From Anaerolineales bacterium (GTDB lineage Bacteria > Chloroflexota > Anaerolineae > Anaerolineales > Villigracilaceae), in the NCBI GenBank assembly GCA_016789225.1, contig JAEURI010000071.1, positions 1 through 43,802 on the forward strand: a stretch of DNA of 43,802 nucleotides, written 5' to 3'. The notes beneath the pieces are model-generated. The model was not told the DNA's origin, did not search any database, and worked only from the letters and a program-made list of their open reading frames with translations. Of this stretch, positions 18,672 through 29,200 are shown piece by piece (the stretch's first letter is position 1; each line of letters begins with the position of its first letter). The position numbers and the translations under genes were made by a program.

Positions 18672-20999
18672 ATGAAAACTTCAGAACCCACTTCCCAAGA
18701 TCAGGTACGTATCCTCGTTGTGGACGATCATCCCAACACCGCGACGACCCTGGCACGCGCCCTTGCCCAAATTGGCCCGGCCGTGGATGTGATCTCGGCC
18801 ATGAACGGTTTCGACGCCCTTGAAAAGGTCAAGAACAAGGGCGTGGATATTTTGTTTACCGACATGATCATGCCGGAGATGACCGGGTTGGAGTTGATCG
18901 AAAAAATGCAGAACCACCCAGGCGGGAAACCTGCTTTTACTTATCTGATCACAGCCTATGACGTGCCTGGGCTGAAGGTCACCGCACAGCGGTTGAAAGT
19001 CAACGAAGTCATCATCAAGCCTGTACGTCCGGAACGCATCTGCCAGATCGCCACGACAGCGATCGACGAGATGAAGCTTTCCACACAGCCGATCAAAAAG
19101 AAGACCCCCAGCAAGCGCAAATTCAAGATCCTTGTAGCCGATGACATGCCGGATAATGTCACCCTGTTGGTGCGTTATCTCGAATATGAAGGCTACGATT
19201 ACATTGCCGCGCGAGATGGTCTTGAAGCTTTGAACAAGGTTCGGGATGAATTGCCCGACCTCGTTCTTTTGGATGTAAACATGCCAAACCTGGACGGGTT
19301 TTCCGTTCTGGAAGAGATCCGCTCCGACCCGGCAGTGGCGCATATTCCGGTCATCATCCTGACGGCAGCACGGCTGGACCCGTCGGATGTGCAATCGGGA
19401 TTAAACCTCGGCGCGGACGATTACGTTACCAAGCCCTTCGACCGTCATGAGTTGATGGCCCGTATTCGCACCAAGCTACGCGTGAAAGAGGCAGAGGATG
19501 CGATCCGCCGCCGAAACCGTGAGCTTAATCTGTTGCCTGAGATCGGTAAACAACTCAGCGCCCGAATGGATATCAAAGAACTTGCCGATATCCTGCTCAA
19601 GCGCACTGTTGAAACCCTGGGAGCCATCCAGGGCAATATGTTCATCCTCGAAGAAAATCATGTGCTGGAGAACTATCGGGTGGAATTGATACCATCGAAT
19701 GTCATTCAAACCCTCACCCCGCCTGAAAAACTGATCCAACACATCCGTGATATGCATCAGGGTTTGATCATCGAAGATGCGGTCAACGACCCGTTATGGC
19801 AGATTGATCCCAACGGAGCCATCCGCTCCGCCCTTGTCATCCCGCTCTATGGGCGCCATGCTCTGCTGGGGCTAATCGTCCTGACCCATGAGCAGGAAAG
19901 CTATTTCAACACCGACCATCTGCTGCTGTTGCAAGCCATCGCCAGCCAGGCGGCCATCGCCATCGAGAATGCCAAACTTTATTCCGAGGTGGTTAAGGAA
20001 CAGAAGAGAATTGCCGCCATTCTGCGGCATGCCTCGGAGGCCATTCTGCTTTTCGATGCGCAGGGAAAACTTACCCTGCTCAATCCGTCTGGCGAGAAAT
20101 TGTTTACCGATTTTGAGACAAGACTTAATCAACCTCTGCCAACCGACCATGGCTATGAAGCGTTTGTGCAAATGTTGCATGAGGCCCATACCTCCCAGAT
20201 GGCAAAATCCGGCGAGATCGTATGGCCCGACCAGCGCACCTTCACTGCCTTCATTGCCCCTATTGAGGATGGCGGTCAGGTGGCTATCCTGCATGATGTC
20301 AGCCATTTCAAAGACCTGGAACAGGTAAAGAACGAATTCATTGCGACCGCCTCGCACGACCTGAAAAATCCACTCACCTCCATTGGTGGATACACCACGC
20401 TTTTGGGGCAGGCAGGCCCACTTAATGAACAGCAACAGGAATTTGTGGAGCGCATTCAGCACGCCACCAAGACGATGGGGGAATTGGTTCAAAACATGAT
20501 GGCCCTTGCCCAGCTGGATCTGGAAGCCACCCAAAAACATGAACCTGTGAACATGAAGGAACTGATCGCCGAAATGGCGCATGAATTTACCCCACAGGCG
20601 CAGGAAAAATTACAAACCCTGACAGCCGACCCCATATCCACCCCGGTACATGTCAACGGCGACCCGTTGCAGTTGCGCCAGGTATTTCGTAATCTGATCA
20701 GCAATGCGATCAAATACACCCCGCAGGGCGGTCATGTTCACGTCCGTGCGGCGGTAAAGCCGGGCTTGATCACCATTGAAGTCGAAGACAACGGTTATGG
20801 CATTCCTGCCACAGACCTGCCCTTTATTTTCAATCGTTTTTATCGGGTGCGCAGTGGCAAGGCCCTGGAAGTGGAAGGCAACGGCCTGGGTCTGGCCATC
20901 GTAAAATCCGTCATCGAGCAGCACGGCGGAGAGATCACTGTCGAAAGTCAATTCGGCGAAGGCACACGTTTTCGATTTGTGCTGCCCTTCGCAGTCTAA
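18672..20999 (+). CDS. Hybrid histidine kinase with two N-terminal receiver domains
   Basis: 775 residues, no membrane segment, so cytosolic. The order is: receiver 1 (about 12-130, Asp64 in LFTDMIMPEM, Lys116), receiver 2 (about 151-270, Asp201 in LLDVNMPNLDG, Lys at TKPFD), GAF (about 285-440), PAS (about 443-550), HisKA with His562 in ATASHDLKNPLTSI, and HATPase_c to the end (GYGIP; GNGLGLAIVKS). Receivers upstream of the sensor and kinase suggest it receives phosphoryl groups or is gated by another kinase. It is the first gene of an eight-gene run with short gaps. The ribosome site is poor (aaggg directly abuts the ATG). Confidence 0.9.
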   Translation: MKTSEPTSQDQVRILVVDDHPNTATTLARALAQIGPAVDVISAMNGFDALEKVKNKGVDILFTDMIMPEMTGLELIEKMQNHPGGKPAFTYLITAYDVPGLKVTAQRLKVNEVIIKPVRPERICQIATTAIDEMKLSTQPIKKKTPSKRKFKILVADDMPDNVTLLVRYLEYEGYDYIAARDGLEALNKVRDELPDLVLLDVNMPNLDGFSVLEEIRSDPAVAHIPVIILTAARLDPSDVQSGLNLGADDYVTKPFDRHELMARIRTKLRVKEAEDAIRRRNRELNLLPEIGKQLSARMDIKELADILLKRTVETLGAIQGNMFILEENHVLENYRVELIPSNVIQTLTPPEKLIQHIRDMHQGLIIEDAVNDPLWQIDPNGAIRSALVIPLYGRHALLGLIVLTHEQESYFNTDHLLLLQAIASQAAIAIENAKLYSEVVKEQKRIAAILRHASEAILLFDAQGKLTLLNPSGEKLFTDFETRLNQPLPTDHGYEAFVQMLHEAHTSQMAKSGEIVWPDQRTFTAFIAPIEDGGQVAILHDVSHFKDLEQVKNEFIATASHDLKNPLTSIGGYTTLLGQAGPLNEQQQEFVERIQHATKTMGELVQNMMALAQLDLEATQKHEPVNMKELIAEMAHEFTPQAQEKLQTLTADPISTPVHVNGDPLQLRQVFRNLISNAIKYTPQGGHVHVRAAVKPGLITIEVEDNGYGIPATDLPFIFNRFYRVRSGKALEVEGNGLGLAIVKSVIEQHGGEITVESQFGEGTRFRFVLPFAV

Positions 21000-21037
21000 A
21001 AATTTAAACCATTATTACTCATAAGGAGAGAAATAAA

Positions 21038-22027
21038 ATGAACATCAGAAAAATGAAAGTAGTAATCACACTGTTAATCGCTGCCATGATCCTTTTAACT
21101 GCCTGTGGCGCACAGCCAGCCGATAAAGTAACGGTGCAACTTAGTTGGTTCCACGGCGTGGAATATGCCGGATTCTATACGGCTCTTGAAAAAGGTTATT
21201 ACGCAGACGAAAACCTCGAAGTTACCCTGAATGCAGGCGGCCCGGAGATCAACCCGATTGACGAAGTGCTCAACGGCAAGGCCCAATTCGGCATCACCAG
21301 CGGCGACAGCATCATCATCGCCAAAACGAACCAGCAGAATTTTGTGGCTGTGGGAACCATCTTCAAGGAAAACCCACTGGCGATCACCTCGTTGGCCGAG
21401 GATAACATTCAAAAACCGGATGACCTGGTCGGTAAAACCGTTGGGGTTTATTCACTCGACCTGAGCAATTTCTTCGACCTGCCTTTCCTTGCATTATTGA
21501 GCCGCACAGGGCTGGATCGTGAATCCATGAACTATGCCCTGATCGAGGATTTTCAAGGCGCCAATGAAATCAAGGCCGGTAACATGGATGCCATGAGCGG
21601 TATGTTCGCAACCGACCAGCAGGTGATGGCCCAGGAAGCAGGCGATGAACTGAGTCTCATCTATTACAAAGATTACGGATACGATGTTTACATCAACACC
21701 ATTTTTGCAACGGACGAATTTATCAGCGCGAATCCAGATCTGGCAACTCGATTGATGCGGGCCACCATGAAAGGCTATCAGTACGCCATCGAACATCCTG
21801 AAGAAGTAGCCGCCCTGGCATTGACCTATGACAGCACCCTTGACCTTAACTATCAGGAAGAGGTCATGAAAGCACAAATCCCATTTATTGACAACGGTGA
21901 TGGGCCACTTGGCTCCATGAACGAAAGCATTTGGAAAAACACCCAAGATATTCTGTTGGAATTCAATTTGATTGCGGCACCGATCGACTTAAGCACTGTT
22001 TATACAAACCAATTTGTAGCACCTTAA
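21038..22027 (+). CDS. NMT1/THI5-like substrate-binding lipoprotein, copy 1
   Basis: 329 residues. A lipoprotein signal peptide ends at a lipobox Leu-Thr-Ala-Cys with Cys23 as the lipidation site. The mature protein begins with VQLSWFHGVEYAGFYTALEKG, the pattern of the NMT1/THI5/SsuA-type periplasmic-binding fold used for pyrimidine, thiamine precursor, nitrate/sulfonate and related ligands. It therefore sits outside the membrane and binds a small molecule. aaggag lies at good spacing before the ATG. No ABC permease or ATPase gene is nearby; the next gene is a paralogue, then membrane sensor proteins. A sensing rather than transport role is inferred. The ligand cannot be told. Confidence 0.88.
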   Translation: MNIRKMKVVITLLIAAMILLTACGAQPADKVTVQLSWFHGVEYAGFYTALEKGYYADENLEVTLNAGGPEINPIDEVLNGKAQFGITSGDSIIIAKTNQQNFVAVGTIFKENPLAITSLAEDNIQKPDDLVGKTVGVYSLDLSNFFDLPFLALLSRTGLDRESMNYALIEDFQGANEIKAGNMDAMSGMFATDQQVMAQEAGDELSLIYYKDYGYDVYINTIFATDEFISANPDLATRLMRATMKGYQYAIEHPEEVAALALTYDSTLDLNYQEEVMKAQIPFIDNGDGPLGSMNESIWKNTQDILLEFNLIAAPIDLSTVYTNQFVAP

Positions 22028-22064
22028 TCATGAAATCTGGAAAGACCACGTGCAGGAGAAAGAA

Positions 22065-23069
22065 ATGAACAAAAAACTAAGCCACCTTTTCATGCTGCTG
22101 ACTGTAACCGCATCTTTAATCAGCGCATGTGCCAGCGGAAATCCATTTGCCGAGAATGACAAGGTAAATGTGCAGTTGAGCTGGTTCCACAGCGTTGAGT
22201 ACGCCGGGTTTTATGCCGCCTTGGAGAACGGATACTACGCGGAAGAGAATATCGACGTAACCCTTACCGGCGGCGGCCCGACAGTGGATGCGCTCAATGA
22301 AGTCAACAGCGGCAAGGCTCAATTCGGTATCAGCACCGGCGATAGCCTCATTATCGCCCGAACAAAGCAGCAAAACCTCCTGGCCGTGGCCACCCTGTTT
22401 AGAAATACCCCCCTGGTAGTCATGTCGCTAGACGATGGAAATATTGAAAAACCGGAAGATCTATCGGGGAAGACCGTCGGTGTGATCGCACCAGACCTCA
22501 GCACTACCTGGGACATCCAATTCCTGGCCCTCCTTCAACGCATGGATATTGACCGTGAAAGCATCACCTTTTCCGCCATCGAAGATTATCATGGCACGAA
22601 CGAGATCACATCGGGGAAGGTAGATGCCTTAAGCGGAATGTTCGCGACCAACGAACCGGTTTTGGCAGGTATGGAAGGCAGCCAAATCAACCTCATTTAT
22701 TACAAGGACTACGGTGTGGATGTATACCCGAACGCCTTGTTCGTCACCGAGGAGTTTGCCACGGCAAATGCGGATCTTGTCACTCGTTTTGTTAGGGCTA
22801 CCCTGCGCGGTTATCAATTCGCGATCGAACACCCTGAAGAAACTGCAGCTTTTGCTCTTAAGTACGATGAAACACTTGACCTGGCATTTCAGCAGGAAGT
22901 GATGAAAGCCCAGATCCCTTTCATTGATACGGGCGACGCGCCAATCGGCTCGATGGATGAAGATGTGTGGAACACAACCCAGGAAATTTTGCTGGACTTT
23001 GGATTGATCAGCGAACCCATCGATATATCCACGGTGTACACAAATAATTTCATTAATCCGAATAACTAG
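22065..23069 (+). CDS. NMT1/THI5-like substrate-binding lipoprotein, copy 2
   Basis: 334 residues, a close tandem paralogue of the preceding gene: matched blocks include VQLSWFHSVEYAGFYAALENG, the NSGKAQFGISTGDSLIIA stretch and the tail VYTNNF. A lipobox Ile-Ser-Ala-Cys gives Cys22. I place the start at the ATG at 22065, with aggag six bases upstream; a GTG five codons earlier overlaps that ribosome site. Loop differences between the two copies suggest different ligands or affinities. It is followed 38 bases later by the Cache-HAMP-GAF protein. No transporter partner is present in the window. Confidence 0.88.
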   Translation: MNKKLSHLFMLLTVTASLISACASGNPFAENDKVNVQLSWFHSVEYAGFYAALENGYYAEENIDVTLTGGGPTVDALNEVNSGKAQFGISTGDSLIIARTKQQNLLAVATLFRNTPLVVMSLDDGNIEKPEDLSGKTVGVIAPDLSTTWDIQFLALLQRMDIDRESITFSAIEDYHGTNEITSGKVDALSGMFATNEPVLAGMEGSQINLIYYKDYGVDVYPNALFVTEEFATANADLVTRFVRATLRGYQFAIEHPEETAAFALKYDETLDLAFQQEVMKAQIPFIDTGDAPIGSMDEDVWNTTQEILLDFGLISEPIDISTVYTNNFINPNN

Positions 23070-23107
23070 CCTGTACCATTTATCAAGCCGCTATATCAGA
23101 GGTTTTT

Positions 23108-24940
23108 ATGAATCCTAATCAAGTCATCTCACAATCTCCCACAAAGAGGCGCTTCCAGTTCCCGCAGTTCACATCACTGCAAAGCCGCCTGCTATTGTCG
23201 TTCATCCTGCTGGCAATTCTGCCAGTGTTAATTACTGGTATAGCGGCCAGTATCATCAGTGCTCAAGGCTTAAGAACAGAGGCTTTTAACCGCCTTGATG
23301 CGGTCGCCTCTCAGAAAGAAAATGAGATCAACACTTTGCTCAATGTCTTAAAGACAAATCTCGATCTCATTTCAGAGGATAGTGAAGCGCAGCAGAACAT
23401 CCTTACCCTACTACAAAATGCCCCCAACGCAGAAATCAACCCGCAATTGCTCAGAAATGACCTGGCCAGCTTTGTTGAAAAGACCGGATACTATACCGAA
23501 GTATTTATTCTTAACAGCGATGGAACGATCGTCATATCAACAAATCAATCCCAAGAGGAAAAGATCCAAAAGAATCAGGAATATTTTATTCAGGGCCTCA
23601 ATACTTCCTACGTCACGCCGCCTACTTATGAGGTGGCTCTTTCAAATTATTCCATTGTGATTTCTCAGCCGGTCAAAAATCAATCTGGAAGAATCGTGGG
23701 AGTGCTGGCCGGGCGTGTAAATCTATCCACGTTCAATGAAATCATGCAACAGCGAAGCGGTCTGGGCGAAACTGCCGAACTTTATTTGGTGAGTTCAAAC
23801 TATGCAGTCTTGACCGATCTACAACACGGCGAGCTGAATCTGGGTGAAACCTACATCCGTACAGAAGGTGTTACGACTGCAATTCGCAATAAAACATCTG
23901 GGAGTGCGATCTATGCAGATTATACCGATGCAACGGTTCTGGGTGTTTATCGCTGGATCCCAAGTTTACAGATCGCTCTGATTGCTGAAAACGACCAGGA
24001 TGAAGCGCTCCAGGCCGCCACCGTGGTGTTTCAAACCACGCTGACCCTGATCTTGGTGACAGTGCTGGCAGCCATCCTTGTGTCGTTTCTTGTTACCCGC
24101 AGTATTACATTACCAATTACAAAGTTGGTTAATGTTTCAGAAAACATCGCCCAGGGCAACTTGAATTTACAGGCGGAAATTTCCCAGATCGATGAAATCG
24201 GGGCACTGGCAAAATCCTTTAACTACATGACCGACCAGCTCTTCCAAACACTAACCTCTCTGGAACAGCGTGTGGTCGATCGTACTCGCGCTTTGGCAAC
24301 CTCCACAGAAGTCAGCCGCCGCCTTTCCACCATTTTGGATGAAAAACAATTGGTGAACGAAGTGGTGGAACAGATCAAAACCGCCTACAACTACTACCAT
24401 GGGCAGATTTACCTGCTCGATGAAAGCGGCCAAACCCTTGTGCTGGCAGGCGCCACCGGGGAAGGCGGCAAAGCCCTGCTTGAAAAAGATCACAGCATTT
24501 CAATCGAACGCGGCCTGGTTGGGCGCACGGCCCGTACAAAAGCTGGTGTGCTCGTCCCAGATACGTCAAAGGATCCTGAGTGGGTTCCCAATCCCCTCCT
24601 GCCAGAAACAAAGGCAGAGATCGCCGTTCCAATTTTATTGGGCGACCAGCTCCTGGGTGTGATTGACATGCAGGACAATATCGTTGGCGATATTTATCCG
24701 GAAGACATTGAATATCTCACAGCGATTGCCAACCAGGTGGCCATCGCTCTGCAAAATTCCCGTTCTTATACGCAAGCCAGACAAAGAGCAGAGCGCGAAT
24801 CGTTGATCCTATCCATCAACCAAAAGATTCAGAACGAATCGACCGTGGCCAGCGCCCTGCAAGTGGCGATCCGTGAAGTGGGGCATGCGCTTGGTACCAG
24901 CACCCGGGTCACTCTTAAGAAAAATAACGGTACAAGTTAG
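23108..24940 (+). CDS. Cache-HAMP-GAF membrane sensor without an output domain
   Basis: 610 residues. Membrane helix 1 (about 26-48), an extracellular double-Cache-like domain (about 50-305, with LNSDGTIVIST and GVLAGRVNL), membrane helix 2 (about 309-331), HAMP (about 331-385), a coiled coil (VVDRTRALATSTEVSRRL), and one GAF domain (about 400-555, with VPNPLLPETKAEIAVP). The protein ends about 55 residues later with no HisKA, HATPase, GGDEF or chemoreceptor signalling tip. The stop is followed by the next gene after 9 bases, so no kinase fragment has been lost in between. It probably signals by association with the large kinase downstream. Confidence 0.85.
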   Translation: MNPNQVISQSPTKRRFQFPQFTSLQSRLLLSFILLAILPVLITGIAASIISAQGLRTEAFNRLDAVASQKENEINTLLNVLKTNLDLISEDSEAQQNILTLLQNAPNAEINPQLLRNDLASFVEKTGYYTEVFILNSDGTIVISTNQSQEEKIQKNQEYFIQGLNTSYVTPPTYEVALSNYSIVISQPVKNQSGRIVGVLAGRVNLSTFNEIMQQRSGLGETAELYLVSSNYAVLTDLQHGELNLGETYIRTEGVTTAIRNKTSGSAIYADYTDATVLGVYRWIPSLQIALIAENDQDEALQAATVVFQTTLTLILVTVLAAILVSFLVTRSITLPITKLVNVSENIAQGNLNLQAEISQIDEIGALAKSFNYMTDQLFQTLTSLEQRVVDRTRALATSTEVSRRLSTILDEKQLVNEVVEQIKTAYNYYHGQIYLLDESGQTLVLAGATGEGGKALLEKDHSISIERGLVGRTARTKAGVLVPDTSKDPEWVPNPLLPETKAEIAVPILLGDQLLGVIDMQDNIVGDIYPEDIEYLTAIANQVAIALQNSRSYTQARQRAERESLILSINQKIQNESTVASALQVAIREVGHALGTSTRVTLKKNNGTS

Positions 24941-24949
24941 GAGAAGGCC

Positions 24950-26266
24950 ATGTTAACCTCAATCAAAAAAATTTTTGCAAGCCCAGTCTTTCCCGATAAC
25001 GAAGAAAAAACACGCGCAGCAGGCATCTTGAACTATGTCTTGCTAACTCTTCTAGGCATCAGTATTTTGTTAATCGGCTGGAGCGCATTTTCAGCAACAA
25101 GCATCATGGAACAACCTGAACTGCTATATATTGCTAGCATCATATCTTGGTTCATTATGCTGGTACTTTGGCTCTCTCTACGACGTGGTTATGTTGCAGG
25201 GATTGGACTGATCTTGACGATCACATTGACTGTTGTCATGGCAGTTCTCACAGTGATCGTCGGAACAATCCGCACCCCTGGCATCATTGCCATGTTCATT
25301 ATGGTGACCATGATCGCAGGCCTGACAGTTGGGCAAAAAACCATGTATTTGAGCGCATTACTTAATGCGGTTGTGGTGTTTTTTATCACACAGGCAGAAG
25401 TCAATGGCCAGTTGCCCCCGCCCCCCCCTACCAGCATGGGCACCAGTATTTCATTTGGCCTGATTCTCGTACTATTCGCTGCTCTTCTCGGTTTGGCTCT
25501 TCAAAACCTTGATGTTGCATTAAAGAATGCAAAAAGAAACCAAAAAGAACTGGCCGACCTGAATACACAACTTGAACAAAATGTAAAAGAACGAACCCGG
25601 GCGCTTGCCACTTCCATCGAGATCAGCCGCCGCCTGACAACAATCCTTGACCAACAGCAACTCTTAAAAGCGGTGGTGGAACAGGTACAAATGTCCTTCA
25701 ATTACTATCATGTACATATCTATATGATAAATGCAATTGATGAAAGTCTTGTCATGGCGGGAGGCACAGGAGAAGCAAGTCGAACCATGCTTGAACGTGG
25801 GCATACAATTTCCAAAGGAAAAGGCCTGGTAGGCCGTGCCGCCGCCATAAATAAATTTGTTCTCGTTGCCGATACCTCCTCTGACCCAGATTGGCTCCCA
25901 AACCCTTTGTTGCCTGATACAAAATCAGAAATAGCAGTACCCATCTCGATCGGCAATCAAGTACTGGGTGTGTTGGATGTGCAGCATAATCTTACCGACG
26001 GCTTGACGAACGCTGATGCTGACCTGCTCCAGTCCATTGCCAACCAGATAGCCATTGCGCTCAAGAATGCCCAGACATATATGCAAACCCAGCAACAGGC
26101 AGAGCGTGAAACCATGATCAACGAGATCAGCAGAAAGATTCAGAACACTGCCACTGTGGAGCATGCCCTACAAGTGACCGTACGTGAACTTGGACAGGCG
26201 CTCGGCGTGAAGGATTCCCGTGTGATCCTGAGCCTGCCGGATACGCTTCAGAGCAAGGGCAATTAG
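24950..26266 (+). CDS. Polytopic membrane-GAF protein without an output domain
   Basis: 438 residues. About six membrane spans (26-190) form a MASE-like sensor region, interrupted by a loop with six consecutive prolines (near 150). A coiled coil (VKERTRALATSIEISRRL) and a GAF domain (about 225-390, LPNPLLPDTKSEIAVP) closely resemble those of the preceding protein, including the conserved C-terminal helix (KIQNTATVEHALQVTVRELGQ). As in its neighbour, there is no kinase or other effector module. ggagaagg precedes the ATG at good spacing. The coiled coil plus GAF resemble kinase input modules, suggesting hetero-oligomerisation with the 1684-residue kinase. Confidence 0.85.
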   Translation: MLTSIKKIFASPVFPDNEEKTRAAGILNYVLLTLLGISILLIGWSAFSATSIMEQPELLYIASIISWFIMLVLWLSLRRGYVAGIGLILTITLTVVMAVLTVIVGTIRTPGIIAMFIMVTMIAGLTVGQKTMYLSALLNAVVVFFITQAEVNGQLPPPPPTSMGTSISFGLILVLFAALLGLALQNLDVALKNAKRNQKELADLNTQLEQNVKERTRALATSIEISRRLTTILDQQQLLKAVVEQVQMSFNYYHVHIYMINAIDESLVMAGGTGEASRTMLERGHTISKGKGLVGRAAAINKFVLVADTSSDPDWLPNPLLPDTKSEIAVPISIGNQVLGVLDVQHNLTDGLTNADADLLQSIANQIAIALKNAQTYMQTQQQAERETMINEISRKIQNTATVEHALQVTVRELGQALGVKDSRVILSLPDTLQSKGN

Positions 26267-26279
26267 GAAGGAAAACCTC

Positions 26280-29200
26280 ATGGCTGATCAACAACCATTC
26301 GATAACAATAATATGCAGGACAGGGTCAATAAAATGTTCGCAGGGCAGGATTTTCCCACTCCTGCCAGCATCAAGGAAATGGAAGCGATGAAGGCCCGCA
26401 TTAAGATGCTGGAGACGCAACTGGCACAGCAAGAACTTGCGGCGAGAAGAACAGCGGAAGAACGCAACCCTGATAATGTGTCTGGCTACGTAAGAGTCGT
26501 TGAACCTACCTTATCCCTGATCTCTAAATCCTCTCTTTCCAGCCGGTTCGCCTGGCTTGCCAAAATCTGGGATTGGCTGACAAAGCCTTCCGCCGATCTG
26601 ACAGAGGTTGGGGAACGAAACTCAGCGCGTCTTGCTGCCTCTTTTTTGATCATTATTTTCCTGCTTGAGTTTACAGGCGGCCTTGCCCGCATTCCACGCC
26701 TTGGCCTGGTCGACGCCTTTTTCGGCCCAATTGCATATGCCCTAATTCCCACTCTGGCAGCCTATTTCCTGGCCAGATCCAGATGGTATCTGGCAGCGAT
26801 CTTTGTCTTTTCGCTGGCCTTTGCCTCCCTTGCATATGTTTCCATGGTGATGGGGGGAAATCAGGCCGATATCAGTGCGCTTATCCTAGTGTATGTTCCT
26901 CTAAGCCTGATCGTCGCCAGCACCTTTCTTTCCTCCTGGGCTGTGTTCTTATTAACAGGTCTGAACATAGGAGCATTCTTCCTGACCACCCGTTTCGGAA
27001 TCGCCTACACACCTGATAACTTTGGAGCGCAGGCCGGTATTATCACCACAATGGGTTTTGTGTTGATCGCCCTTTCAATTTTCCGCAACAACAATGAACA
27101 GTTGCGCTTGAACAGCCTAAAACTGATCAACAAGCAATTAGACGATGCCAAGTCGAACCTCGAAAAGCGCGTCGCAGACCGTACCCACGACCTTGAACTG
27201 GCATCTGAGGTGGGGAAAGCCATAGCGGCCCGGGTGGATAATCTCTACCAGCTTCTATCGGAAGCCGTGGAATTGGTGCGTGCCCGTTTCAACCTTTACT
27301 ATACTCAGGTCTATTTGACTGACCAGACCGGGCGTTCCATTCTCCTGCGGGCTGGAACCGGTGACGTAGGCAAACAATTATTGCAACGCGGACATCAATT
27401 GCCGGTCAATACCGCTTCATTAAATGGACAGGCTGCCCTGGAAAAACATCCGATTATTGTGGCAGATACATTGAATTCAAGCACATTTTTGCCCAACCCG
27501 CTGCTGCCCAAAACACGATCCGAGATGTCCGTTCCTCTCATGGTTGGTAATCGTGTCGTCGGTGTTCTCGATGTACAAAGTGAATATCCAAATGCATTCA
27601 ATGAGAGCAACCTGCCTGCTTTTGAAGCTCTGGCCGGTCAATTAGCCGTGGCGGTTCAAAACGCCTCGCTCTTTGAAGATGTGAATCAAGCCCGTTCCGA
27701 ATTGGAGGAACAGGCCAAACGCCAATCGCATGCCGACTGGGTTAACTTCCTGAACGCTGTCGAAAGAAGCGAAAAGATGGGCTATATCTTCAACCAGATC
27801 GAAGTGATCCCCTACGTGAATCTGCAGGAAGATGTCAGTGAATTGAATTCGCTTCACGCGCCCATTCAGGTGGCAGGCGTGGAGATCGGTAAAATCCACA
27901 TTGTGGACAACCCCGAACGAAAGTGGACCGGAGCAGAGGCAGACATCATCCATAATACGGCCACCCAACTCTCACGCCATATCGAAAACCTGCGATTATT
28001 GGCCCAATCCGAAAAGTACCGTTTTGAAGCGGAGCAGGCCTCAAAACGCCTGACCCGCGAAGGCTGGGAAGGCTACCTTAAGGCGAGTGAAAATCCGTCC
28101 GCCGGGTATGTATATAATCAGTACGAAGTCACCAGCATCACAGATGCCCTCGAAAACGGGCATGCTTCTCAGATCAAACAACCTCTCTTAATACGTGAGG
28201 AAGTCGTCGGGGAGCTGGAAGCCGAACACCCGGTGAACATGACCAGGGAAGAATCTGAGGCGCTGATACGTCAGGTGGCAGATAGTTTAAGCGCTCATAT
28301 CGAAAACCTGCGTCTGACCGAGCAAACTCAGGCGGCTTTGTTATCCACCGAAAAACTATATAACGCCAGCCGAACCCTGACCGCCGCTCAAACGGAACAG
28401 GAAGCACTTAATGAACTAGTCCAACGTCTTGACCGGACGGGCTTGGATCGTATTGTTGCCGCCTTGAAAATCTCAAATGAACCGATGACGGCGGAAGTCG
28501 TAGCAGCCTGGGATCGGGATGGATTGGAAGCACGTTCCATCGGGAACCGGTTTACCGATGCTCAACTTCCCTTGGTGGCTGAAATCCGCCCTGGTATCCC
28601 GGTTATTTTCGAGGATTTCGATGCGCCTCATGTTAATCCCCTGACACAAAAGGTCTTTAAGATGCAGGGGGTTCGTTCCGCTGCCATTGTACCGATTTCA
28701 TCAAACGATGAGATCCTGGGCTGGCTGCTGCTGGAAACCACCCACACAACAAGGCAATTCCAGCAGGCCTTCATCCAGCAATATCTGGCCTTTTCGGAGC
28801 AGGTTGCCACAGTCATCCAAAAACAGCGCCTTTTTGAACGCGCAGAAGTACAGCGTTTGGAAATTCAACAGAACGAAGCCCGCCTCTCGGAAGCCTTAAA
28901 GATCGCGCGCCTGGGGAACTGGGAATACAACTTTGAAAAGGATATTTTCACTTTCAATGATAACTTCTATGCCGTCTTCCGTACCAATGTGCAGGAAGTT
29001 GGAAGTTATGAGATGTCCTCTGCAGAATATACGGAGCGCTTTGTCTACCCGGAAGATGCCCCATTAGTTGGTCATGAAATCGGCAAGGCACTTGCTTCAA
29101 CCGAAAGACATTTCAATGCTCATGTGGAACATCGTGCCATTTTCCCAGATGGCAGCATTGGGTATATCTCTGTCAACATCAATCTGGAACGTGATGAAGA

